A DNA stretch of 64,000 nucleotides from Caviibacterium pharyngocola (GCF_002795405.1 NZ_PHGZ01000008.1:113561-177560), one strand, 5' to 3'; counted from the stretch's first letter, positions 43,147 through 51,982 are shown. The notes: generated by a model not told the origin, from the letters alone. Made by a program: numbers and translations.

Positions 43147-43990
43147 TAAATTCCAAAATATTGCTGTCGCCATTATCTTCGCGTGGTTGATTTTCTTTGT
43201 GTTGGCACCGAATATTTTGGTGCTGACTGTGAGTTTTTTAACCCGTGACGGCAGCGATTTCTACGCCCTTCCGTTTACCTTGGAAAACTACGGGCGTTTA
43301 TTCGAGCCGCTTTATGCGCAAGTGGTGTGGAACTCGCTTTATATGTCGGGTATCGCCACGATCATTTGTTTGATTATCGGCTACCCTTTTGCTTTTATGA
43401 TTGCGAAAATTTCACCGAAATATCGCCCGCTTTTGCTCTTTTTAGTGGTGTTGCCGTTCTGGACGAACTCATTAATTCGCATTTATGGAATGAAAATTTT
43501 CCTCGGCGTAAAAGGCATTTTAAACAACACGTTATTAAGCCTCGGCTTGATTAGCGAGCCGATTCGTATTTTGAATACCGAAGTCGCGGTAATTATCGGC
43601 TTGGTGTATTTGTTGTTGCCGTTTATGATTTTACCGTTATACGCTGCTATCGAGAAATTGGATTTACGCTTATTGGAAGCGGCGAAAGATTTAGGTGCCA
43701 ACGGTTTCCAACGTTTCGTCAAAGTCATCATTCCGTTGACGATGCCGGGCATTATCGCCGGTTGTTTGTTGGTATTATTGCCGGCAATGGGTATGTTCTA
43801 TGTGGCGGATTTACTCGGCGGGGCGAAAGTCTTGTTAGTCGGTAACGTGATTAAGAGCGAATTCTTAATTTCGCGCAACTGGCCTTTCGGTTCGGCAATC
43901 AGTATCGGTTTAACCATTTTAATGGCGTTGCTCATCTTTGTTTACTATAAAGCGAGCAAATTAATGAATAAGAAAATGGAGTTGGAATAA
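43130..43990 (+). CDS. potB: PotB, spermidine/putrescine permease
   Basis: 286 aa, six membrane helices, with EAA loop [28 protein letters not shown]. Forms the channel with PotC. Its start lies within the end of potA; its last base is the first base of potC. Confidence 0.96.
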   Translation: MKIASNKFQNIAVAIIFAWLIFFVLAPNILVLTVSFLTRDGSDFYALPFTLENYGRLFEPLYAQVVWNSLYMSGIATIICLIIGYPFAFMIAKISPKYRPLLLFLVVLPFWTNSLIRIYGMKIFLGVKGILNNTLLSLGLISEPIRILNTEVAVIIGLVYLLLPFMILPLYAAIEKLDLRLLEAAKDLGANGFQRFVKVIIPLTMPGIIAGCLLVLLPAMGMFYVADLLGGAKVLLVGNVIKSEFLISRNWPFGSAISIGLTILMALLIFVYYKASKLMNKKMELE

Positions 43991-44760
43991 TGAGTCGTTT
44001 ACTACGCAATATTTTTATGTTTGTGGTGTACGCTTATTTGTATATCCCAATCATCATTTTAGTCACCAATTCCTTTAACGAAGATCGCTACGGCTTAAAC
44101 TGGAAAGGATTCAGTTGGAACTGGTACGAACGTTTATTTAACAACGATACCTTAATCCAAGCGGCGGTGCATTCCGTAACAATCGCATTCTTTGCCGCCA
44201 CGTTGGCAACAATCGTCGGCAGCTTAACCGCGATTGCGCTTTATCGCTATCGTTTCCGCGGAAAACAAGCGGTAAGCGGAATGTTGTTTATCGTAATGAT
44301 GTCGCCGGATATCGTAATGGCGGTATCTTTATTGGCGTTATTTATGATCGTCGGCATTTCTTTAGGTTTCTGGTCGTTGTTACTGGCGCACGTTACTTTC
44401 TGTTTGCCTTATGTGGTCGTGACCGTTTTCTCACGCTTAAAAGGTTTCGACGCCAAAATGTTGGAAGCGGCGAAAGATCTTGGTGCGGGCGAAGTCACGA
44501 TTTTGCGTAAAATCATTCTTCCGCTTGCGTTGCCAGCCGTGGTTTCCGGTTGGTTATTGAGTTTCACCATTTCATTAGACGATGTGGTGGTTTCTTCTTT
44601 TGTCAGCGGCGTAAGCTATGAAATTTTACCGCTTAAGATCTTCTCTTTGGTAAAAACCGGCGTCACGCCTGAAGTAAATGCCCTTGCGACGATAATGATC
44701 ATCTTCTCGCTTTCATTGGTTATTCTCAGCCAAATCGTGGCGCGAAAAGATAAGCATTAA
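43990..44760 (+). CDS. potC: PotC, spermidine/putrescine permease
   Basis: 256 aa, six membrane helices, with the EAA loop [26 protein letters not shown]. Second channel subunit. A terminator and a CRP/FNR-type site lie between it and the binding-protein gene. Confidence 0.96.
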   Translation: MSRLLRNIFMFVVYAYLYIPIIILVTNSFNEDRYGLNWKGFSWNWYERLFNNDTLIQAAVHSVTIAFFAATLATIVGSLTAIALYRYRFRGKQAVSGMLFIVMMSPDIVMAVSLLALFMIVGISLGFWSLLLAHVTFCLPYVVVTVFSRLKGFDAKMLEAAKDLGAGEVTILRKIILPLALPAVVSGWLLSFTISLDDVVVSSFVSGVSYEILPLKIFSLVKTGVTPEVNALATIMIIFSLSLVILSQIVARKDKH

Positions 44761-44778
44761 TACAAATATCGTTTCACA

Positions 44779-44796
44779 AATTGATCAAGATCACAT
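44779..44796 (+). promoter_or_regulatory. CRP/FNR-like site between potC and potD
   Basis: TTGATCAAGATCACAT (44781-44796) matches the CRP half-site pair TGTGATCTAGATCACA at nearly all positions and also FNR TTGAT-N4-ATCAA at nine of ten. It precedes the potC terminator and lies about 130 bp before potD. Confidence 0.55.
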
Positions 44797-44802
44797 AAAA
44801 TA

Positions 44803-44828
44803 CGCCTTGCCCAGCAAGGCGTTTTTTG
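44803..44828 (+). terminator. Terminator after potC
   Basis: CGCCTTGC (44803-44810) pairs with GCAAGGCG (44814-44821), followed by six T. Confidence 0.88.
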
Positions 44829-44915
44829 ATTATACCGATAACCTATCAGTCATAATCCGCATATGCCGCCCGAAAGTGCGGTGAATTTTTCACTCTTAAC
44901 AGGAGAATGATAGAA

Positions 44916-46013
44916 ATGAAAAAATTTGCAGGTCTTTTCACAGCAGGAATGATCGCAGTTGCCCTTACGGCTTGTAACGACAAAGAAACCAAAACAACCG
45001 AAACTAAAGCACCGGAAGCAGCTGTGCCTGCGCCGGCAAACGATACCGTTTATCTTTACACTTGGACGGAATATGTACCGGACGGTTTATTAGACGAATT
45101 TACCAAAGAAACCGGAATTAAAGTCATTGTTTCAAGCTTGGAATCCAACGAAACAATGTACGCGAAAATCAAAACGCAAGGTGCTGCAGGCGGTTATGAT
45201 GTTATCGCACCATCAAACTACTTTGTTTCGAAAATGGCTCGTGAAGGTATGCTAATGCCGCTAGACCACAGCAAATTACCTGTTATCAGCGAATTAAATC
45301 CGGACTGGTTGGATAAACCTTACGATAAAGGTAACAAATACTCTTTGCCTCAATTATTGGGCGCACCGGGTATCGCATTTAATACCAACGATTACAAAGG
45401 TACCGATTTCACTGCTTGGGGCGATTTATGGAAACCTGAGTTCGCCGGTAAAGTTCAATTACTTGACGATGCGCGCGAAGTATTTAACATTGCGTTGTTA
45501 AAATTAGGTCAAGATCCGAATACTCAAGATCCGAAAATTATCGAGCAAGCTTATGAAGAATTGTTGAAATTACGTCCGAACGTACTTTCTTTCAATTCCG
45601 ACAATCCGGCAAACTCTTTTATTTCCGGTGAAGTCAGCGTCGGTCAATTATGGAACGGCTCCGTGCGTATCGCGAAAAAAGAACAAGCGCCTTTAGATAT
45701 GGTGTTCCCGAAAGAAGGCCCGGTTCTTTGGGTTGATACCTTGGCGATTCCTGCGACCTCCAAAAATCCGGACGGCGCGCATAAATTGATCAACTATATG
45801 TTAGGTGCAAAAACTGCGGCGAAATTAACCGAAGAAATCGGTTATCCGACTTCTAACGTAGAAGCGTTAAAATTATTGCCTGCGGAAATCACACAAGATC
45901 CGGCAATTTATCCGACCAGTGAAATTCTACAAAACAGCTACTGGCAAGATGATGTGGGTGATGCCGTTCAGTATTACGAAGAATTTTATCAAAAATTAAA
46001 AGCGGCAAAATAA
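44916..46013 (+). CDS. potD: PotD-like polyamine-binding lipoprotein (copy 1)
   Basis: 365 aa from the ATG at 44916: AGGAGA lies nine bases upstream, while the ATG at 44907 would be almost on top of it. A signal peptide ends in the lipobox LTAC, so the protein is lipid-anchored, followed by a low-complexity linker rich in T, E, A and P. The mature domain (VYLYTWTEYVPDGLLDEF, WNGSVRIAK, LINYMLG) is a PotD/PotF polyamine-binding fold. Serves PotABC. Confidence 0.95.
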   Translation: MKKFAGLFTAGMIAVALTACNDKETKTTETKAPEAAVPAPANDTVYLYTWTEYVPDGLLDEFTKETGIKVIVSSLESNETMYAKIKTQGAAGGYDVIAPSNYFVSKMAREGMLMPLDHSKLPVISELNPDWLDKPYDKGNKYSLPQLLGAPGIAFNTNDYKGTDFTAWGDLWKPEFAGKVQLLDDAREVFNIALLKLGQDPNTQDPKIIEQAYEELLKLRPNVLSFNSDNPANSFISGEVSVGQLWNGSVRIAKKEQAPLDMVFPKEGPVLWVDTLAIPATSKNPDGAHKLINYMLGAKTAAKLTEEIGYPTSNVEALKLLPAEITQDPAIYPTSEILQNSYWQDDVGDAVQYYEEFYQKLKAAK

Positions 46014-46023
46014 GCCCGAAATA

Positions 46024-46046
46024 AAAGCCTCCTCGGAGGCTTTTTA
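46024..46046 (+). terminator. Terminator after potD copy 1
   Basis: AAAGCCTCC (46024-46032) pairs with GGAGGCTTT (46035-46043), followed by more T. Confidence 0.9.
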
Positions 46047-46229
46047 ATGTCTGAAAACTCCCCGAAAAATCACCGCACTTTTTGCGTAGAAACGAATGTT
46101 CCGACACGGTATTTTGCTTATTTACATTCCGATTCATTGGTCTTACAATGCCCTGTCCGTATCCATTCGGCGCTCACCTATCGGTTATAAAACCGATACC
46201 TTTTCGTTTATTCTCAAGGAGCGATTGAG

Positions 46230-47276
46230 ATGAAAAAAACCACCTGCGCAATCACCGTCGGCTTATTCGGTTTAAGCCTATTACAAACCGCTTATGCCGA
46301 AGAATCTACGGTTTATTTATATACGTGGAGCGAATACGTTCCCGATGGATTATTGGACGATTTCACCAAGCAAACCGGCATTAAAGTGATCGTATCCAGC
46401 TTGGAATCCAATGAAACTATGTATGCCAAGTTAAAAACTTTAGGTGCCGACGGCGGCTATGATGTGATCGCGCCGACCAGCTACTATGTGGCGAAAATGG
46501 CACGAGAAGGAATGTTAAAAGAGTTGGATCACAGTAAATTACCGGTCATTAGCGAATTGGATCCGAATATGCTTGATCGCCCTTTTGACAAAGGTAACAA
46601 ATATTCGTTACCGCAACTTTTCGGCGCGACCGGAATCGCTTATAACACGGAAACCCAAGATCCGACACATTTTCAATCTTGGGCGGATTTGTGGAAACCG
46701 GAATTTGCCGGCAAATTACAAATGTTAGATGACCCGCGCGAATTATTTAATATCGCCTTGCTGAAAATGGGTCAAGATCCGAATACACAAGATCCGCAAG
46801 TGTTACAACAGGCTTATGACGAATTACTTAAACTTCGCCCGAATATTCTTGCGTTTAATTCGGATAACCCGTCCAATGCGTTTATTTCCGGTGAAACGGA
46901 TATAGGGCTTCTGTGGAACGGTTCCGTTCGCATCGCCAAAAACGAAGGGGCGAAAATCGATATGGTTTATCCGAAAGAAGGCACGCCGCTTTGGATCGAC
47001 AATCTGGCAATTCCAGTCACCGCCAAAAATACCGAAGCTGCACATAAGCTTATCAACTATTTACTCAGCGCGGACGTTGCGGAAAAATTAACGCTCAGTA
47101 TCGGCTACCCGACTTCCAATATGGAAGCCTTAAAGCGTTTACCGAAAAGTTTAACCGAAGATAGAGCGGTCTTTTTCAGCCAAGATCTGATCGATCGCAG
47201 CCCGTGGCAACTGGATGTCGGTGAAGCCGTCGATTTATATGAAAAATATTATCAACAACTCAAAGCCTCGCAATAA
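46230..47276 (+). CDS. potD: PotD-like polyamine-binding protein (copy 2)
   Basis: 348 aa. The signal peptide MKKTTCAITVGLFGLSLLQTAYA ends in an AYA|EE signal peptidase I site and has no lipobox. The mature part is closely similar to copy 1 throughout (VIVSSLESNETMYAK, QDPNTQDP, YWN/WNGSVRIAK). It is a tandem paralogue with its own 216-bp upstream region and an AAGGAGCG ribosome-binding site. Probably an alternative binding protein for PotABC with different ligand or localisation. Confidence 0.94.
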   Translation: MKKTTCAITVGLFGLSLLQTAYAEESTVYLYTWSEYVPDGLLDDFTKQTGIKVIVSSLESNETMYAKLKTLGADGGYDVIAPTSYYVAKMAREGMLKELDHSKLPVISELDPNMLDRPFDKGNKYSLPQLFGATGIAYNTETQDPTHFQSWADLWKPEFAGKLQMLDDPRELFNIALLKMGQDPNTQDPQVLQQAYDELLKLRPNILAFNSDNPSNAFISGETDIGLLWNGSVRIAKNEGAKIDMVYPKEGTPLWIDNLAIPVTAKNTEAAHKLINYLLSADVAEKLTLSIGYPTSNMEALKRLPKSLTEDRAVFFSQDLIDRSPWQLDVGEAVDLYEKYYQQLKASQ

Positions 47277-47282
47277 TTAACA

Positions 47283-47309
47283 GGCACGAACATCGCGCCT
47301 TTATTTTTC
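47283..47309 (+). terminator. Probable terminator after potD copy 2
   Basis: GGCACGA pairs with TCGCGCC with one mismatch, followed by TTTATTTTT. The T-tract overlaps the end of the convergent gene. Confidence 0.55.
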
Positions 47310-47894
47310 AATCAATCCTGCAAGACGAAAAAAAGTGCGGTAAGATTCCGCTTTTTTTGCAAAACTAAGCGGGTAGGCGCGTGAAGTGGAAGGCAAACGG
47401 TATAAATTTAACTGACGATTCGGATAAGGATAGGCAATAAATTCATTGGTTTTCGGTGCTTTAACTTTTTCCGGCAATAAATCCAACAAAATCTCCGTTG
47501 CTTTGCCGCCCGTAGTAAATAACCAACGACATTGAGGCACTTGCGGCAATACCTCCGCCAAATTTACCGCCTCAACAATCGTTAAAAATTTATCCGCCGC
47601 ATTATCCTGCTCACGAATGGCTTTTCTTACCGTCGGACACAACGCGATACCTTTTTCATATAAAAACGCCTTGATTCGTTCGGGATCAAAACGTTTCTCG
47701 CCTTTCATCTGAAAATATTCCGCATCGTCAAAAAAGACAGCGCCATAAATCCGCCACATATCATTTTGAAAATTCGGATAATGAAATTGCATACAGCGTT
47801 TTTCTTCTTTCGGCGGGAAACTGCCCATCATCATAACCGTCGCATTCGGCGGTAAAATCGCCGGAAACGGGTGAGATTCGATTTCTTTTTGCAT
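47301..47894 (-). CDS. Uracil-DNA glycosylase superfamily protein
   Basis: 197 aa. MMMGSFPPKEEKR near residue 20 fits the GSFP-type motif 1 of the mug/UDG-like fold, FHYPNFQNDMWRIYG is conserved in this subfamily, and LPSTSRAYPLSFAKKAE near the C-terminus fits the motif 2 loop (LPSTSPA-type). Likely a DNA base glycosylase; the base specificity cannot be deduced. Left border of the accessory region. Confidence 0.8.
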   Translation of the reverse strand: MQKEIESHPFPAILPPNATVMMMGSFPPKEEKRCMQFHYPNFQNDMWRIYGAVFFDDAEYFQMKGEKRFDPERIKAFLYEKGIALCPTVRKAIREQDNAADKFLTIVEAVNLAEVLPQVPQCRWLFTTGGKATEILLDLLPEKVKAPKTNEFIAYPYPNRQLNLYRLPSTSRAYPLSFAKKAESYRTFFRLAGLIEK

Positions 47895-48056
47895 AATTTT
47901 CTCAGTTAATTAATAAAAATACTTGCGATATTAAAGACTGTGACAAAAAATTTCAATAAGCTTGAAATAAAAGATGTTTTCTATTTCCGTTTCTGCTCCG
48001 CAAATTATTGGAATTCGTTTTATGATTCTCTTTAAATCAAAATCAAGGAGCAAGAA

Positions 48057-48144
48057 ATAACAAATAATCTTCCTAAAATCGTCATCCTCACCGGCACCGG
48101 TATTTCCGCCGAATTCGGTATTCACGATTACAACCTATCACGGT
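48057..48144 (+). pseudogene. Sirtuin (SIR2) relic, 5' fragment with lost start codon
   Basis: The translation ITNNLPKIVILTGTGISAEF matches the N-terminus of the intact sirtuin at 51245 ([19 protein letters not shown]), with differences mostly at third codon positions. AAGGAG lies at the right distance but the start codon reads ATA. After GIHDYN homology breaks; an HGE triplet in a shifted frame (48139) may be the later HGEL segment joined by a deletion. A 33-codon tail without known match runs to 48240. Confidence 0.75.
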
Positions 48145-48290
48145 GAAATTTATTGCGTCATTAATGATAAAAGTGCGGTGGAATTTACCGAAATTATTGA
48201 TAAATGGAAAATATTTTATTCTTCTGATTTTATTATTTAGCCGACATAAAACCGACAATTTGCGTCGTAAAATAACTTTATGATACAGTT

Positions 48291-48324
48291 TACCCTGTTG
48301 ATTTCTTCACTATTTAACAGGGTA
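48291..48324 (+). promoter_or_regulatory. Perfect 9-bp inverted repeat over the WYL-gene ribosome-binding site
   Basis: TACCCTGTT (48291-48299) and AACAGGGTA (48316-48324) are exactly complementary with 16 bp between them. The right arm contains the likely Shine-Dalgarno CAGGG, seven bases before the ATG at 48330. It could be an operator or an RNA hairpin that hides the ribosome-binding site. Confidence 0.6.
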
Positions 48325-48329
48325 AAATT

Positions 48330-49298
48330 ATGCCGAAAAGACCGGAAAATATCGAAACCACCTTTTATCATTTAGATATTCTGCGCCGAATTCCTAAAGG
48401 AAAAGGTCGCTACATCACTGCTAAAGCACTACACGAACAGTTGGAAGAATTGGGTTATCAAAAGGATATTCGCACGATGCAACGCACGCTTAAATCCTTG
48501 TGCGAACATTTTGATATTGAAAAAGACGATCGCAGCCGCGAACACGCATATCGTTGGAAAGAATATTCTAAAGGTTTGGATATTCCCAACTTAACCGCCC
48601 AAGAATCCTTGCTGTTAATGCTTGCCGAACAACATTTAAAAAATTTATTGCCGGCAAATATTATGAAGTCTCTAAAACCTTTTTTTGATGAAGCTCGCTA
48701 TCAAAAACAGTTCGGCAAAGAAAGTCCGGAATATAAATGGTTAGATAAAGTCTGCAGCGTACCGACTAGCCAGCCTTTACTGCCGGCAAAAATTTCACCG
48801 ACAATTTTTGACGCCGTTAGCACCGCACTTTTCCAAAATAAACTGCTCCATATCGAATATCAAAATCAACAAGGCAATAAAAAGAAAGCGACCGTAATGC
48901 CTCTTGCCCTCGCCCAACAAGGCGGAACCATTTATCTTATCGCCCGTTATGAAGGCTTTGATAATCAACGTCTACTCGCCCTACATCGTCTAAAAAAACC
49001 CGAAGTTTCCACGTTTAACTTCGAACGTCCGAAAGATTTTAGCCTGAGCAAATATTTAGACGACGGTTATCTGGGTTTTAGCTGTACAGGGCAAAAAGTT
49101 CGACTCACATTTTCCATAGCCCACTCCGCCGGCTTTCACTTAACCGAAACACCGCTTTCTAAAGATCAAATTATCTTAGAAGAAACCCCCGATTATTACC
49201 GAATTCAAGCCACTGTCGCCGATAGTGATATGCTAGAATGGTGGATTAGAAAATTCGGTGAAGATATTTGGGATATTGAGAAAGTAGTTATTGATTAA
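48330..49298 (+). CDS. WYL-domain transcriptional regulator
   Basis: 322 aa. An N-terminal winged helix-turn-helix (about residues 8-75; YITAKALHEQLEELGY, DIRTMQRTLKSL) is followed by a WYL domain (about 165-235; LLHIEYQNQQG, GTIYLIARYEGFD, RLLALHRL) and a WCX-like C-terminus (ending LEWWIRKFGEDIW). WYL regulators such as BrxR and CapW control phage-defence loci and sense nucleic acid or nucleotide ligands. It stands at the head of the accessory gene set; its target sites are not proven. Confidence 0.88.
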   Translation: MPKRPENIETTFYHLDILRRIPKGKGRYITAKALHEQLEELGYQKDIRTMQRTLKSLCEHFDIEKDDRSREHAYRWKEYSKGLDIPNLTAQESLLLMLAEQHLKNLLPANIMKSLKPFFDEARYQKQFGKESPEYKWLDKVCSVPTSQPLLPAKISPTIFDAVSTALFQNKLLHIEYQNQQGNKKKATVMPLALAQQGGTIYLIARYEGFDNQRLLALHRLKKPEVSTFNFERPKDFSLSKYLDDGYLGFSCTGQKVRLTFSIAHSAGFHLTETPLSKDQIILEETPDYYRIQATVADSDMLEWWIRKFGEDIWDIEKVVID

Positions 49299-49337
49299 AG
49301 TACGCGCTAATTTAGCCAAAATTCGTATAAAAATTAA

Positions 49338-49356
49338 TACGACATAACTTGTCGCT
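49338..49356. promoter_or_regulatory. Candidate operator, palindrome copy 1
   Basis: TACGACA TAACT TGTCGCT, an imperfect inverted repeat whose first 17 bases equal those of the perfect palindrome before the AAA+ gene (54372-54390). It lies 45 bp before the OGFr-like gene, just downstream of an AT-rich TATAAAA stretch. Confidence 0.6.
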
Positions 49357-49400
49357 TTAAGGATTATTATCGACTTAACCTCAACCGATTAGGAGAAAAA

Positions 49401-49901
49401 ATGGCGCACCCGATTATTGAATTCTATCTTGAACAACGCAAAACACCGGAAGGTTTTGATTTAAATGATCTATTAAACTTACCCTCGGCTATTATCGGCG
49501 ATGGATATTTTTATATTCCTTGGCTTTTTCCGGTGGATACGCTTTCAAAATGGAATAAAAAATTACCGCACTTTACCGCAGAAGAATTAGATTTTTTTAA
49601 AAATAACGCTGAAATTCAAATTAAATTCTTATTGGCAGTAGAAAAGATCCTATTTTATTTTGGTATTTATCTCAAAGATAATACTTGGATAGTTAAAGAT
49701 GATATTCAATCTCGTCCATATTGGTTACGCAATATCGGTCACGAAAGTAAGAAAATCAGCAGAATTATTCGCAGTTTACATTATTGCGGCCAACCTGAAT
49801 TAGCCAAAAACTTACAACAATTAGCGATAAAATTAGGAGAAGAAAAAGGTATTATTCAGGAAAATACTTTAGAAATTTGGGCAAACTTATTAAATGATTA
49901 A
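49401..49901 (+). CDS. OGFr-N domain-like protein
   Basis: 166 aa. The pattern HPIIEFYLEQRKTPEGFDLNDLL, then YFYIPWLFPVDTLSKWN and FTAEELDFF fits the opioid-growth-factor-receptor conserved N-terminal domain (EFY...GR.L.DI...HDYIQWLFP...S..N...P.L), which has bacterial members of unknown function. No signal peptide or membrane segment. GGAGAAAA precedes the ATG. It is followed after 26 bp by the PD-(D/E)XK gene, so the two form an operon. Assigned by eye; a profile search should settle it. Confidence 0.65.
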   Translation: MAHPIIEFYLEQRKTPEGFDLNDLLNLPSAIIGDGYFYIPWLFPVDTLSKWNKKLPHFTAEELDFFKNNAEIQIKFLLAVEKILFYFGIYLKDNTWIVKDDIQSRPYWLRNIGHESKKISRIIRSLHYCGQPELAKNLQQLAIKLGEEKGIIQENTLEIWANLLND

Positions 49902-49927
49902 CAATACTTTCAAATAGGTAAAATCAA

Positions 49928-51145
49928 ATGCAAAATCCACAAATTATTTCAAACTTAAGAAAACTTGCCAAAATTATCGAAAGTTATTGTATAGAACGAG
50001 ATAAAAATCAATTACGAGATGCTGGCTATTTTAATCCGTTACATTTCCTTAAAACTGATGAAAACGGGCTTTCGACGATTTTGGCTTTTTTACTTGATCC
50101 TAAAGAAAAGCACGGACAGCAAGATCTATTTCTTAACAGCTTTTTAAAATCTATTAAGAAGCCGGAATTTCTTGCTTACGACAAGATAATTGTTCGCACA
50201 GAAATGCCGACATTTGAAGATCTACGACGACACGATATTTTTATCGAAGGTTGGATTAAAGATAAGCGGCAATGGATTGTTTCTATTGAAAATAAATTGC
50301 GTTGGGCAAGCGATCAGCCGGCGCAAATGAAAGATTATGCGAAAGATCTGGAAAAATATAATGTACCATTTTGTTTACTTTATTTAAGCGTTTTTGGTGA
50401 TATGCCCGGTGAAAACTCCATTACTAAAGAAGAATGGAAATATTTAGGTGAGCAAGCCAAACTATTATCAGCACAACATTTAATCGAATGGTTGGACAAA
50501 ACACCTATTGTTGCACCAAGAATTATGCAATTTAGTGAAGATATTAAAAACTTTTTAAGAGAGGATATTATGGGAATTGATCAAAATAGCAATAAATTAT
50601 TAGAACAAATTATTTTAGAAAAAGATCTATTAGGTGCATCAATAAGTATTATTGAGCAACAAGATCTTATTTATGAGAAATTAATAACTAAACTAGAAAA
50701 TCAACTCAATGAGTTGTTTGAAAAAAATTTTCCTAAATTAAAAGAGAAAAAATGGAGAGTTTATTCTAATCGTTCATATAAAAAGAATTATTTTGGCTTT
50801 TTCTATGATACTTATGAAAATAAACCAGATAAAACGACTTGGGGAGTCGGAATTGAATTTGGTGAGCCGTTCTTTAAAAAAAGTTATTTTGGTGTTTGGG
50901 CTCATAAAAAACGAATTGAATCTAAAAATTACGAACTATTATCAGAAAAGTTTAATCCGCAAGAAACCGGCTTTAAACAAGAAGCAAATTGGCTTAAATG
51001 GAAATATTGCGATCACAATTTACGAAATTGGAATGCAGAAACTTGGCAAGGTGTCTTAGACGGAACACTCGCCAAACAAATCTTCGAATTATTAGAACCT
51101 TTTGCTCAAATTGCCGAAGATAATATTGAGCAATTAAATTTCTAA
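49928..51145 (+). CDS. PD-(D/E)XK nuclease superfamily protein
   Basis: 405 aa. The N-terminal third holds NPLHFLKTDENGLSTILAFLLDP followed by RRHDIFIEGW and WIVSIENKLRWASDQPAQMKDY, which gives a D-x(n)-E-x-K core with a downstream Q of the PDDEXK_4 type. The C-terminal half is charged, mostly helical, and poorly conserved by eye. Lower G+C than flanking housekeeping genes. Likely a nuclease or a nuclease-derived effector; cotranscribed with the OGFr-like gene and ended by the terminator at 51151. Confidence 0.75.
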   Translation: MQNPQIISNLRKLAKIIESYCIERDKNQLRDAGYFNPLHFLKTDENGLSTILAFLLDPKEKHGQQDLFLNSFLKSIKKPEFLAYDKIIVRTEMPTFEDLRRHDIFIEGWIKDKRQWIVSIENKLRWASDQPAQMKDYAKDLEKYNVPFCLLYLSVFGDMPGENSITKEEWKYLGEQAKLLSAQHLIEWLDKTPIVAPRIMQFSEDIKNFLREDIMGIDQNSNKLLEQIILEKDLLGASISIIEQQDLIYEKLITKLENQLNELFEKNFPKLKEKKWRVYSNRSYKKNYFGFFYDTYENKPDKTTWGVGIEFGEPFFKKSYFGVWAHKKRIESKNYELLSEKFNPQETGFKQEANWLKWKYCDHNLRNWNAETWQGVLDGTLAKQIFELLEPFAQIAEDNIEQLNF

Positions 51146-51150
51146 TACTG

Positions 51151-51179
51151 CTCTGCTCTCGGTTGAGAGCAGAGTTTTT
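51151..51179 (+). terminator. Terminator after the PD-(D/E)XK gene
   Basis: CTCTGCTCTC (51151-51160) pairs perfectly with GAGAGCAGAG (51165-51174), followed by five T. Confidence 0.92.
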
Positions 51180-51187
51180 CTATATTC

Positions 51188-51217
51188 CCGACTTATAATC
51201 TCAAGCTAAAACCTGTT
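51188..51217 (+). promoter_or_regulatory. Composite promoter element shared with the AAA+ gene
   Basis: CCGACTTATA (51188-51197), 10 bp, AAAACCTGTT (51208-51217). Both 10-mers recur at identical spacing at 54342-54371 before the AAA+ ATPase gene. It includes a perfect -10 TATAAT (51194-51199). CTTATAA (51192-51198) and TTATAAG (51216-51222) also form an inverted repeat. Confidence 0.6.
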
Positions 51218-51244
51218 ATAAGAAATTAACAAAGAGGACAAATA

Positions 51245-51964
51245 ATGAGAAATAAATTACCTAAAATCGTTGTACTCACAGGCGCCGGTATTTCTGCCGA
51301 ATCCGGTATTCAAACTTTCCGTGCCTCTGACGGCTTATGGGAAAATCACCGAATTGATGATGTCGCCACGCCCGAAGGCTTTATGCGCAATCCAGAGTTG
51401 GTACAACAGTTCTACAACGAACGCCGCCGTAAATTGTTTGACCCAACAATTCAACCCAATGCGGCGCATATCGCCCTTGCCAAATTAGAAGATAAATTGG
51501 GCGAAAATTTTCTATTAGTGACGCAAAATGTGGATAACTTGCACGAACGTGCCGGATCGAAAAATATTATCCATATGCACGGTGAATTACTTAAAGCCCG
51601 CTGTGTGTGGTCAAACAAAGTCTATGATTGGGAAAAAGACATCACCAACGCCGACCGCTGCACCTGCTGCGAACAGCCGAGAAAGCTCCGCCCGCATATT
51701 GTCTGGTTTGGCGAAATGCCATTAGAAATAGAACGTATTTACCAAGCATTGAGCGAGTGTGATTATTTTATTTCCATCGGTACATCAGGCAACGTTTATC
51801 CAGCAGCAAATTTTGTACAAGAAGCTGATAAATGGGGAGCGGAAACTATGGAATTAAACCTTGAAAAGAGCTTAAAGGCTTCATCATTTAAATCGGCTCG
51901 TTATGGTAAAGCGACGGAGATTGTGCCGAAGTTTGTGGAGGCGCTGTTGAAAGAGATTGGCTAA
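51245..51964 (+). CDS. cobB: Sirtuin, NAD-dependent protein deacylase (class III type)
   Basis: 239 aa. [21 protein letters not shown] and [12 protein letters not shown] bind [14 protein letters not shown] carries the catalytic histidine, and zinc cysteines are in KARC and [13 protein letters not shown] supplies the Y-x-x-R pair that in Sirt5/CobB-type enzymes selects acidic acyl groups, so desuccinylase/demalonylase activity is plausible. It sits in the accessory region with a dead paralogue 3 kb upstream, so it may be a core-genome gene beside which the island accumulated. Confidence 0.92.
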   Translation: MRNKLPKIVVLTGAGISAESGIQTFRASDGLWENHRIDDVATPEGFMRNPELVQQFYNERRRKLFDPTIQPNAAHIALAKLEDKLGENFLLVTQNVDNLHERAGSKNIIHMHGELLKARCVWSNKVYDWEKDITNADRCTCCEQPRKLRPHIVWFGEMPLEIERIYQALSECDYFISIGTSGNVYPAANFVQEADKWGAETMELNLEKSLKASSFKSARYGKATEIVPKFVEALLKEIG

Positions 51965-51982
51965 TAAAGATGGTATAAGATC

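Noticed and set aside
49401..51145. Classical restriction-modification operon
   Set aside because: No methyltransferase motifs occur in the neighbouring genes.
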